Positions 57,411-64,000 of a stretch of 64,000 nucleotides of DNA are shown piece after piece. Position numbers and translations under genes: made by a program. A model generated the notes under the pieces. The model was given only the letters and a program-made list of their open reading frames with translations, was not told the DNA's origin and did no database searches. The stretch covers positions 3,949,539 to 4,013,538 of the forward strand of contig NC_009633.1 in assembly GCF_000016985.1 (NCBI RefSeq). The letters are read 5' to 3'. Positions within the stretch are counted from its first letter, which is position 1. Every line of letters begins with the position of its first letter. Origin of the DNA: Alkaliphilus metalliredigens QYMF. GTDB taxonomy: Bacteria > Bacillota > Clostridia > Peptostreptococcales > Natronincolaceae.

Positions 57411-58265
57411 TTAATAATATGATACTACATATTCTGATTTTAAGTTGTTTACAATGCTATTTTTTACACTTATATAATTTTGCGCAAAATATAAATTTTT
57501 AAAATGTTCAAGGTTATTATCTAAACTAAGAATATCGTTTATCAATATAACATGCATATCTCCGGAATCCATGACATGATAGACATCACCTACTGAATAT
57601 GTATTAATATTATTAGTAGTATGCATATCTGTTATTTCGCTATAATCATGATCGGAATCTAAATTTGTATGCATGTGATTTATGATACTATCCATTGATG
57701 TTGTGTAACTAATAAAAAATTCTATGTTGAATTGATCTTCAACTTCATGTATCTCTTTACCCTCTTTAAGCATAGTTTCAACGTCAACGGCATGATGATG
57801 ATCAGTTGTTTCATAGACATATATTTCATATAGTCTTATGTCAGGATCGCCATAGTGGTTCATCAAAAAACTTTGTATCTGTGAGACATTTATATCATCT
57901 TGTTTATAAATTTGATATACATTATATACCTCAATTAGTTTTTGTCTACCTATTTCACTATTTATAGTGTATCCTTCAAATGCAGGAAATAGTTCGCTTA
58001 ATTCATGTAAATCCTCGTCAGTAGGTGCTTGAATATTTCGATTTTCGCTTTCCAATTGTATTAGATAATCGCCTACTTTCTGGTTAATGATTGCCACTTT
58101 GTAATTATCATTAAGAATACTGTTTAATTGGTTTTTCGTCAAAACAGTCTCATTTTCTACCTTAAATACTGGTTCATCTTTGACAACATTATAAATAAGA
58201 AAGGCATTTGTAAATAGACTTAGTGCCAATATGGCGTAAACAATTTTATCTAATATTTTTTTCAT
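57411..58265 (-). CDS. Membrane-anchored PrsA/SurA-like foldase with His-rich region
   Basis: This 284-residue protein has one N-terminal hydrophobic anchor (residues 8-27) and then an extracytoplasmic body. Residues 35-130 resemble the SurA/PrsA N-terminal chaperone domain, and 135-260 resemble a degenerate parvulin (PpiC) domain (RLYEIYVYET, VGDVYHVMD). The parvulin part is rich in His and Asp (TTDHHHAVD, NHMHTNLDSDHDY, DMHTTNN), which suggests metal binding; that is inference. It lies 107 bases after a secreted Cys-rich protein and probably folds or protects it. It may be expressed by read-through of the hairpin between them. Confidence 0.7.
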   Translation of the reverse strand: MKKILDKIVYAILALSLFTNAFLIYNVVKDEPVFKVENETVLTKNQLNSILNDNYKVAIINQKVGDYLIQLESENRNIQAPTDEDLHELSELFPAFEGYTINSEIGRQKLIEVYNVYQIYKQDDINVSQIQSFLMNHYGDPDIRLYEIYVYETTDHHHAVDVETMLKEGKEIHEVEDQFNIEFFISYTTSMDSIINHMHTNLDSDHDYSEITDMHTTNNINTYSVGDVYHVMDSGDMHVILINDILSLDNNLEHFKNLYFAQNYISVKNSIVNNLKSEYVVSYY

Positions 58266-58307
58266 CCTAGTTCACCCTCCTCTGCCAATATTATTTCATT
58301 TTTAAAA

Positions 58308-58354
58308 TATGTCCGTCTATCACTCCACTAAACATCGAATAATAGACGGACATA
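58308..58354 (-). terminator. Intercistronic hairpin between secreted protein and foldase genes
   Basis: TATGTCCGTCTAT and ATAGACGGACATA form a perfect 13-bp stem with a 21-base loop 18 bases past the stop codon of the upstream gene. A short T run follows on the minus strand. The large loop suggests a partial terminator or an mRNA-processing/stability element that sets the ratio of the two products. Confidence 0.6.
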
Positions 58355-58372
58355 AATTATTGAGAGTATGAT

Positions 58373-59188
58373 TTAATTTCCAGTATACGTTGTATGCATA
58401 TGAAAACGACCATAATGTCCTATTAGCCCCGAACAACTGGCTTGTTTTGATTGAGGAGAAGCAGCACAGAATGGATTAGAAGTATAATCTGCTAGGCAGT
58501 TACTATAAGAACCCAGTGCCCAGTCGCAGTCGCTTGCAAAGAAATTCAAAATTGCACTTGGTGAAGCTTGGTTTGAATAGTAAGTACCATTACCTAAGTA
58601 GCCGTTAAATCTGTTGCAATGTAACCGATATCCATATACACCTTGCTCACCATTAGACCAATATGGATCCGTTGGACTGGCATTGATTGTAAAATCGGAT
58701 TTTTCAAGATTTTCCATACTTTTATTGTCAACAGAGATCATATAACTGATATCAACATCAAATATTACTGTAGCCTCTGTGGTATCACCGCTGATAAGCT
58801 GTGCATAGCTTTCATTGGTCACAGGGTCATAAACTTTAACTTCTAGACTCTTATTTGTTTGAGTCAGTACTTTTGCTTGACCATGGCTGTCCAATTCAAT
58901 ATCGGCACCATCAATTGTTACCTCGATATCTGTATAAGTTACTAGACGTTCAAACCGCTGTTCAGCACTATTATAGAACCAGCCAGTAGCAACAGCAGCC
59001 TCAATGGCCTGTTCTAAAAGTTCACTATCATCACCATCTAATTCTGGCATTTCAATAATTTGTCTAAACTTAACGTCAAGAGTTTTTTCGTCTAGTGTCG
59101 GACTACCCGCATTTGCAACCAAAGCAAAACCAGTAATCATAAGAGTCATAGCAATAAATACGCTTAAGATTTTTTTAGACCTATTCAT
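58373..59188 (-). CDS. Secreted Cys-rich protein with pro-region, unknown family
   Basis: This 271-residue exported protein has a clear signal peptide (NRSKKILSVFIAMTLMITGF, cleavage near ANA-GS). Residues about 30-185 form an acidic pro-region or beta domain without cysteine. The last 90 residues hold all five Cys (HCNRFNG, SDCDWA, SNCLAD, PFCAAS, ASCSGL) and are rich in Gly, Asn, Ser and Tyr, ending GHYGRFHMHTTYTGN. The layout resembles a bacteriocin-like or surface peptide made as a larger precursor, but I recognise no family. A BlaI-type operator core lies upstream, a foldase gene lies downstream and BlaR1/BlaI genes precede it. Confidence 0.7.
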   Translation of the reverse strand: MNRSKKILSVFIAMTLMITGFALVANAGSPTLDEKTLDVKFRQIIEMPELDGDDSELLEQAIEAAVATGWFYNSAEQRFERLVTYTDIEVTIDGADIELDSHGQAKVLTQTNKSLEVKVYDPVTNESYAQLISGDTTEATVIFDVDISYMISVDNKSMENLEKSDFTINASPTDPYWSNGEQGVYGYRLHCNRFNGYLGNGTYYSNQASPSAILNFFASDCDWALGSYSNCLADYTSNPFCAASPQSKQASCSGLIGHYGRFHMHTTYTGN

Positions 59189-59351
59189 AAAATAAAACCT
59201 CCCATTTTTATAATTTTATCATTCTTTACCACCGAAATTAATTTTGCCTCCTTTTAACATTATTTCACGAAAATAGATATTGGTGGCTACAGTGAATCTA
59301 TTATCACCCATGCAGGCTACTTATTATTGACAGAGGTAACCTGCTATGGGG

Positions 59352-59361
59352 TATCGTGATT
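59352..59361. promoter_or_regulatory. Putative BlaI-type operator upstream of the secreted protein
   Basis: TATCGTGATT matches 9 of 10 bases of the core TATCGTGATA that occurs twice in the palindrome at the blaI promoter. It lies 164 bases upstream of the secreted-protein ATG. The rest of the 310-base gap (59189-59498) is leader sequence with a GGGAGG ribosome site before the ATG; no consensus promoter stands out, though TATATTAT near 59377 is a weak -10 candidate. Confidence 0.5.
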
Positions 59362-59498
59362 TGAGTTTAATAATATATGTTTAAAGCACTAAGATGTGTT
59401 CTTTATCAGCAGATTGGTCTTATTATGAATACTACTTGTTGTGCTTTGACAATCTAGATACAATACAAATCTTTTTAGTAGTATTTTTATTGAGATAG

Positions 59499-60869
59499 CT
59501 ATTGTATTTTTCTTAAAGTAATCCAAACAAATTGATTGTCATAATTACTATAGATAAATTCAGCAACAACTTCCATTTCACGATCATAGTATATATGCTT
59601 CATCAAACGTTGTTCACCATCTTCTGTCTTTTGTAAATAGGCATCACCCAGCAAGTTACTTACCTCATCTATCGTGGATATGCTTTGATTGTTATTTACA
59701 TTTATTACTACCTCTGAATTAAAAGCAAAAATATAATTGACATAACCGTCCTCAATATCTAATACCAATTCACTAAAATAGTAAGTATAGTCACCTTCTC
59801 TATTTATAAAGCGATTACTCTCTTGATATATTGATAAGTCAATCTCTCCAATATTAGAGCCAATTCCTATCCTATCAACAGTAATATTGGACAAATCGGT
59901 TGTTTCAAGGCCTTCTATTTCCCATTCACTATGCTGATTTTCAACAAATCTAAATAGCGAATCGAAAGAAGGATTGAATATCAATAACAATATAATCGTA
60001 AAAAGAATTATGCTAATCACTACAATACCAATAGTAGTATTTTTCTTTTTATTTAACACATTTTTAACCCGCTTTCTCGTATTGCTTTCTCCAAGAGCAA
60101 GCATTGACCTTGTAATTTTTATTGGGGTTTTGCTAAAATTGTAAATAGTTTGAGCATATTCTTTTCGAACGCTGCTCCCTAAAGTCGCTACTACTTTTTC
60201 ATCGCAGCTCATTTCAATATCATTACTCAAATATTTAAATGCCATCCAGACAAATGGATTAAACCAGTGAATTGCCAGTACAAAGTATGCAAAGAATTTG
60301 ATCAGATAATCCTTTCTTTTAATATGAATTTGCTCATGGCAAAGTACATATTTAAATTCGTTTTTAGTTATGCCCAAGGGTACATATACTTTAGGATTGA
60401 GCAGTCCGAAAATGAGAGGAGTAGTAATCTGATCTGTTTCAAAAACATTATCTTGTATTTTTATGGCAGTCATCAGTCTTTTCCTGGCTTTATTGTATGC
60501 GATAGCCTCATTTAGCAGAATTCCAGCAAACCCTATAAACCAAACAACAAATAAAAATATCAACATAAACGTTAAAAATGGGTTGTTTACTGATAAAGTT
60601 TCGGCACCAGATAAACTCCTGCCAATGGAATAGGGAATATATTCTGGTCGGGTAAAAATATTGTTGATTCCATAACCTCTAAAAAAATTTAAAACACCTG
60701 TGAAGTTGATGGAAAAAGGAATAATAAGTTGAAACCATACAATCCCCCATAAAATATACGAATACTTTTTAGGAACAGTCCTTAAAAAGAATCTTCCAAT
60801 TAAAGCTAAAATAATTAAATAGCTGCCTGCAATGCTCATATTTAAAATTGATATAAATATGTATTGCAT
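59499..60869 (-). CDS. BlaR1/MecR1-type M56 membrane peptidase and signal sensor
   Basis: This protein of about 456 residues has N-terminal membrane segments, the zinc-protease motif HEQIH (HExxH) in CHEQIHIKRKD near residue 180, the downstream SNDIEMSCDE with the third metal ligand Glu, a further membrane segment (IGIVVISIILFTIILLLIF) and an external C-terminal domain of about 130 residues. That domain is not the penicillin-binding domain of classical BlaR1: I see no SxxK-type motif. It probably senses another signal and triggers cleavage of BlaI. The ATG at 60869 has a GGAGGAG site; the open frame begins at 60896 inside blaI. Confidence 0.85.
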   Translation of the reverse strand: MQYIFISILNMSIAGSYLIILALIGRFFLRTVPKKYSYILWGIVWFQLIIPFSINFTGVLNFFRGYGINNIFTRPEYIPYSIGRSLSGAETLSVNNPFLTFMLIFLFVVWFIGFAGILLNEAIAYNKARKRLMTAIKIQDNVFETDQITTPLIFGLLNPKVYVPLGITKNEFKYVLCHEQIHIKRKDYLIKFFAYFVLAIHWFNPFVWMAFKYLSNDIEMSCDEKVVATLGSSVRKEYAQTIYNFSKTPIKITRSMLALGESNTRKRVKNVLNKKKNTTIGIVVISIILFTIILLLIFNPSFDSLFRFVENQHSEWEIEGLETTDLSNITVDRIGIGSNIGEIDLSIYQESNRFINREGDYTYYFSELVLDIEDGYVNYIFAFNSEVVINVNNNQSISTIDEVSNLLGDAYLQKTEDGEQRLMKHIYYDREMEVVAEFIYSNYDNQFVWITLRKIQ

Positions 60870-60873
60870 TGCA

Positions 60874-61248
60874 TCACTCCTCCTTGTATTCGTCAATCAA
60901 GTTTTTAATTTTATTGACTTCTTCTTTGGATAATTTTTTGTCTTTTAAAAATGCAGTAATAAAGCTAGGCAAAGATCCCCCAAAAGTTCGCTCAATCATG
61001 GAATTGCTCTCATATTGATAAACGTCTTCTTTGGTAACTAAAGTAGTCACAATAGAATTGTTATTTTGCATGATCCCTCTTTCACATAGCTTTCTTAAAA
61101 CTGTGTAGGTCGTGGTTCTTTTCCACCCCAATTGCTGTTCACAAATATTCGCCAATTTTCTTGATTGAATCGGTTCGTTATCCCAAACAATACAGGTAAA
61201 TCGATATTCTGCATCAAATAATTTTAAATTTTTGCTCATTATAGCCAC
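60874..61248 (-). CDS. BlaI/MecI-type repressor
   Basis: This 124-residue protein has the BlaI/MecI winged helix (residues 10-75; FTCIVWDNEPIQSRKLANIC and TTTYTVLRKLCERGIM) and a C-terminal dimerisation part with FLKDKKLSKEEVNKIKNLID. BlaI proteins repress by binding dyads and are inactivated by proteolysis through BlaR1. Its stop codon is close to and upstream of the BlaR1 start, so the two form an operon. Its promoter overlaps a large palindrome. Confidence 0.93.
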   Translation of the reverse strand: MAIMSKNLKLFDAEYRFTCIVWDNEPIQSRKLANICEQQLGWKRTTTYTVLRKLCERGIMQNNNSIVTTLVTKEDVYQYESNSMIERTFGGSLPSFITAFLKDKKLSKEEVNKIKNLIDEYKEE

Positions 61249-61257
61249 TCCTTACTT

Positions 61258-61311
61258 CTGTTTATCGTGATAGACTACGGTCAGTCTATCACGATAAACA
61301 GATATTGTCAA
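61258..61311 (-). promoter_or_regulatory. blaI-blaR1 promoter and double operator
   Basis: On the minus strand TTGACA (61311-61306) and TAGACT (61288-61283) are 17 bases apart. A perfect inverted repeat of 19-bp arms (CTGTTTATCGTGATAGACT, 61258-61276 and 61283-61301) with a 6-base centre covers the spacer, the -10 box and the start region. Each arm contains the small dyad TATC-GT-GATA, so two repressor dimers could bind side by side, as for BlaI/MecI. This fits strong autorepression. Confidence 0.85.
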
Positions 61312-61443
61312 TATAGAAATTGATAAACTAAAGTAGGGGAATAAAAATTTCATTCCCCTCTTAGTCAAGTAACAGATGTCACTTCATAACCCAAGGGGAC
61401 GGTTCCGGTTGACTCTTGCCCTACAAGAACTCTCTCGTTATAT

Positions 61444-62041
61444 TCATACTTTTAAAACTATATTTCTACTTATCCCCGTAAGCCTTGCTATTTGTCTTGT
61501 TGATAGGCCCTGCTCTTTTATTGTTTTTAAATATTTATCCCGATTATCTTTTTCTAATTTTTGAATGTCTGTACAATGAATTATATTACATGTATTTTTA
61601 ATGATCTCTACTGCTTCATTATCTTTAATTCGCCTTTTTTCACTAATATCTAAACATTCATTACTACTTTCTTCTTCATGGAATTTTTTAAATTCTTCTA
61701 TGGCTTTTTCCTATCAGCATTAAATTCATCTAATATAAAATCAATGTCTACAATTTTTTCTTTTACTATATACTCAGTATAACTGCTCCAGTTATACCAA
61801 TATACATAGCTTGCTCCTATACGTCTCATTGTTATGCCTAAATCTTCTTTTTCTTCTTTCATAAGTATATGAATGTGATTTCCCATCAAACAATAGGCAT
61901 ATATCTTATATTCACCTTTATCTTTATACTCTAACAGTGTATGTAAATACTTTTTACTATCTTCTTCATCCTCAAAAATTATTTGCTTATTGATCCCTCT
62001 TATAACAATACGATAAATTCCCGTTTCACTGTTCTTGACAT
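61444..62041 (-). pseudogene. Y1 transposase with internal deletion and frameshift
   Basis: From 62041 the frame reads MSRTVK, shifts by one base near 62010, then IYRIVIRGINKQIIFEDEED, KIYAYCLMGNHIHILMKEEK, GASYVYWYN joined directly to WSSYTEYIVKEKIV (about 45 codons lost), and after a further break ends with the helix-turn-helix GLSTRQIARLTGISRNIV. The HUH motif is intact. It lies within a group II intron remnant. A GGGGACGG block at 61391-61402 marks its 3' end. Confidence 0.75.
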
Positions 62042-62064
62042 TTTTATCACCCTAAATTATCTTA

Positions 62065-62282
62065 TCATTTTATAAATTCTTCGTAAGCCTTATTTAGGTT
62101 ATTTGATTGTAAAATCTGTTCCATCAGTTCGTCCGTCTGAAAACCTGTGATGATGTCATTGTTATTTGCCGCCACCTTCAGATTCACAGTCGCCTGCGAC
62201 ACCTTTGCCTTAAGCTATACACTTCCCACTACTAGGGTGTGCAGGACTTTCACCCGTTAGATTACGCCCATACTGGGCACAC
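62065..62282 (-). mobile_element. Group II intron 5' fragment with start of reverse transcriptase
   Basis: On the minus strand the intron begins GTGTGCCCAG (the GUGYG 5' end), followed by ACGGGTGAAAGTCC and AAGGTGTCGC, pieces of domain I. An ORF starting at 62124 reads MEQILQSNNLNKAYEEFIK, the typical first residues of intron-encoded reverse transcriptases, and is cut by the Y1 element after about 16 codons. Only about 220 bases remain, so it cannot splice. Confidence 0.65.
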
Positions 62283-62288
62283 TGCAAA

Positions 62289-62323
62289 AGCGGCAGGATA
62301 GCTTTTTTTGCTATGCTGCCGCT
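62289..62323 (-). terminator. Terminator of the ABC exporter operon
   Basis: AGCGGCAGCATAGC and GCTATCCTGCCGCT (one mismatch) form a 14-bp stem with a 7-base loop, followed by TTTT on the minus strand. It lies 21 bases past the permease stop codon. The intron fragment begins 7 bases further on. Confidence 0.85.
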
Positions 62324-62343
62324 CGGTTTTATGCTTTTGAAAA

Positions 62344-63162
62344 TCATGTTCTTTTCATATATTTCCATACGGTCAACGGAATAAATATCGCAAGTATCAC
62401 CATAGCGCCTAATATAGCGAACCAAAAGTCCGTACCGATTGTACCGTAAATCAACATCTCCCGAATCGCTGCTACCGCTTTTGTTAGAGGGTTGATTTTA
62501 TCCACAAAAAATTGTAACCCGCTCGGCATGGTTTCTACCGGCACAAAGGCATTTGATAAAAAAATCAACGGAAACATGATTAATATACTTGTCGATGAAG
62601 CGGCGGCGGCTGTTTTCATAGATAGGCTAATATAAGTAAACAACCAACTTAAACACCATGCGAAAATAGTCATAAAAGCTATACAAGCTATAATAGCAAG
62701 TATTCCGGCTGCTGGTCTAAATCCGATGAAATGACCGACAGTAAAAACAACGCTTCCCGCTATAACGTAGCGAACTAAATCCGCAACCAAAATTCCTGCA
62801 ATGGGTGCTATTCGGGCAATCGGCATGGATTTGAAACGGTTTGTCGTACTTTTGTCAATATCTTCGCGGGTTTGTACGCCAGCCGTTGCACAATTCATTA
62901 TAAATGTTTGCATTAAAATTCCCGGTATGACGATAGGCAGATAGCTTGCCGTATCGCCGGAAATTGCCCCGCCGAAAATATAGGTAAACAATAATGTGAA
63001 TGCAATCGGCATAAGGGTTATATCCATAAATGTTTCGGGATTGCGGAACGATTTTAACAATGCCCTGTATGCGAAAGTAAACATGTTCCTGATTACGAAC
63101 CCTATACCGACACGGTTTTTTAATTTACGCTCGTTGGCGGGTATAATCGCTGTATTTGTCAT
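62344..63162 (-). CDS. ABC-2 type exporter permease (DrrB-like)
   Basis: This 272-residue protein has six hydrophobic segments and the ABC-2/DrrB family features (AYRALLKSFRNPETFMDITL, PIVIPGILMQTF, PLIFLSNAFVPVETMP). It pairs with the ATPase upstream, whose stop codon it overlaps by 4 bases. DrrAB-type exporters confer drug or antibiotic resistance; the substrate here is unknown. The operon has higher G+C than its neighbours, a sign of transfer. Confidence 0.9.
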   Translation of the reverse strand: MTNTAIIPANERKLKNRVGIGFVIRNMFTFAYRALLKSFRNPETFMDITLMPIAFTLLFTYIFGGAISGDTASYLPIVIPGILMQTFIMNCATAGVQTREDIDKSTTNRFKSMPIARIAPIAGILVADLVRYVIAGSVVFTVGHFIGFRPAAGILAIIACIAFMTIFAWCLSWLFTYISLSMKTAAAASSTSILIMFPLIFLSNAFVPVETMPSGLQFFVDKINPLTKAVAAIREMLIYGTIGTDFWFAILGAMVILAIFIPLTVWKYMKRT

Positions 63163-64000
63163 ATCAAAAACCCTCCTTTATTATGCCCCACTTTGCTTGT
63201 TAAGGCAAAGTATACCTCGTCAAGCGTTGGTTTAGTTACATTTATTTCTGTAAGCTGAATACTCGCTTCTTTCAGAGCCGCAAGAATGTCCGTTAATTTA
63301 TCGGTGTTATCCATTGGCGCAGACAATTCTGTCGCTTCCGAAATCTGTACTTTAACCCCAAGCATTTGTTCAATGATACATGCCGCATTATGAGTATTAT
63401 CAGCGTTTAGAACCTTTACTTGCAATGAAGTAGAAGCTATGGATTTTTTTAATCCATCCGGCGTGTCATTTGCGATTACGCGCCCCTTATCAATTACAAC
63501 GATGTTGTCGGCAAGCTGGTCTGCTTCGTCTAAATATTGTGTTGTCAATAAAACGGTTGAACCATTTTTAACAAGAGTACGAATCGTTTGCCACATTTGC
63601 GTCCGTGTCCGTGGGTCGAGCCCCGTTGTCGGCTCGTCAAGGAAGATAAGCGGCGGTTGAGAAAGCAGACTTGCGGCAAGATCAAGGCGGCGGCGCATAC
63701 CGCCGGAAAATTTTGATAATTCACGATTTGCCGCTTCCGTTAAAGAAAATTCCTCTAATAATTCTTCTGCTTTGTGTTTTGCTTCTTTTCGAGAAAAGCC
63801 AAGCAATCGTCCGAAGATTTTTAGATTTTCCATTGCGGTCATATTTTCATCAATAGAAGCGAATTGACCTGTCAAGCCAATAAGTTGCCTTACGATTTGC
63901 GTGTCTTTTTTAACATCGTAACCGAAAATTTTAGCATAGCCGGAATCGGGTTGTGAAAGCGTGGCAAGCATATTGATTGTTGTTGTTTTACCCGCACCAT
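63159..64000 (-). CDS. ABC-2 type exporter ATPase (DrrA-like), cut by the window edge
   Basis: The frame enters from the right edge inside Walker A (GAGKTTTINML) and continues through Q loop (IGLTGQFA), signature KFSGGMRRRLDLA, Walker B PLIFLDEPTTGLD, the H-loop region (LLTTQYLDEAD) and the DrrA-type C-terminal tail. About the first 40-50 codons lie outside the window. It overlaps the permease gene by 4 bases. Confidence 0.92.
   Translation of the reverse strand, partial: GAGKTTTINMLATLSQPDSGYAKIFGYDVKKDTQIVRQLIGLTGQFASIDENMTAMENLKIFGRLLGFSRKEAKHKAEELLEEFSLTEAANRELSKFSGGMRRRLDLAASLLSQPPLIFLDEPTTGLDPRTRTQMWQTIRTLVKNGSTVLLTTQYLDEADQLADNIVVIDKGRVIANDTPDGLKKSIASTSLQVKVLNADNTHNAACIIEQMLGVKVQISEATELSAPMDNTDKLTDILAALKEASIQLTEINVTKPTLDEVYFALTSKVGHNKGGFLI

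Noticed and set aside
59327-59355. TTGACA with a possible -10 on the plus strand before the Cys-rich gene
   Set aside because: The -10 is poor (GGTATC) and no plus-strand gene follows; it may only reflect chance A/T content.
1-64000. CRISPR arrays, tRNA and rRNA genes, phage attachment sites
   Set aside because: I saw no regularly spaced direct repeats, no cloverleaf with CCA-type end and no rRNA consensus on either strand by eye; a covariance search could still find a divergent tRNA.

Overview
This window comes from an AT-rich, anaerobic Gram-positive genome, most likely a clostridium of the Alkaliphilus type. The evidence is low G+C, strong GGAGG-type ribosome sites, a glycyl-radical choline lyase, Mn and SAM riboswitches, lipoprotein flavoenzymes and many insertion sequences. 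I place it by gene content and style only; no rRNA or tRNA gene is visible.

Bases 1-9900 are a choline-utilisation (cut) locus. On the minus strand lie an EamA-type carrier, a small cluster-specific protein, two BMC shell proteins, choline trimethylamine-lyase cutC and the first 52 codons of its activase cutD, which runs off the left edge. A choline-kinase-like gene with its own promoter and terminator precedes them. On the plus strand are an iron-type alcohol dehydrogenase and a PocR-type sensor kinase with an AraC-type response regulator. Bases 10000-14500 hold an operon encoding tandem TrmO-like domains, a UvrA-like ABC2 ATPase and an AraC-GyrI regulator; the TrmO-UvrA reading frame is a fusion broken by a frameshift. 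Bases 14500-21500 hold an ABC remnant, a VOC protein, a TetR gene with its palindromic operator, and a Mn-riboswitch-controlled TMEM165/GDT1-metallo-beta-lactamase fusion gene cut in two by a complete IS21-family element with 5-bp target duplication. Bases 21500-23800 are TnpB and IS630 debris.

Bases 23850-30150 carry two secreted lipoprotein flavoenzymes (FMN-binding/FAD and FAD only), each with an adjacent TetR gene. Bases 30400-41900 are a gene graveyard: fragments of a histidine kinase, lantibiotic-immunity and exporter ABC genes, an ECF S component, a C45 acyltransferase, GyrI domain, VOC, UvrA-like protein and beta-lactamase, several joined end to end. An intact LysR regulator and MATE exporter sit among them. 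Then come a chemotaxis receptor, an IS1634 remnant, a DUF4846 lipoprotein and an OFA-family carrier.

Bases 48450-55600 hold a REP-associated (Y1) transposase element abutting an amidohydrolase gene, an IS4 remnant, and a SAM-riboswitch operon metN-metI-metQ followed by a LarA-type nickel racemase homologue. Bases 55700-61310 hold a chimeric IS630/IS1182 transposase and then a compact module: a secreted Cys-rich protein, a PrsA-like foldase, and a BlaR1/BlaI pair whose promoter overlaps a long palindrome. The palindrome core recurs upstream of the secreted protein. The right end has a Y1 transposase remnant inside a group II intron fragment that sits next to a terminator, and a DrrAB-type ABC exporter cut by the window edge.

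The two best candidates for undescribed biology are the BlaI/BlaR1-controlled secreted protein plus foldase, and the LarA homologue placed under methionine/SAM control.
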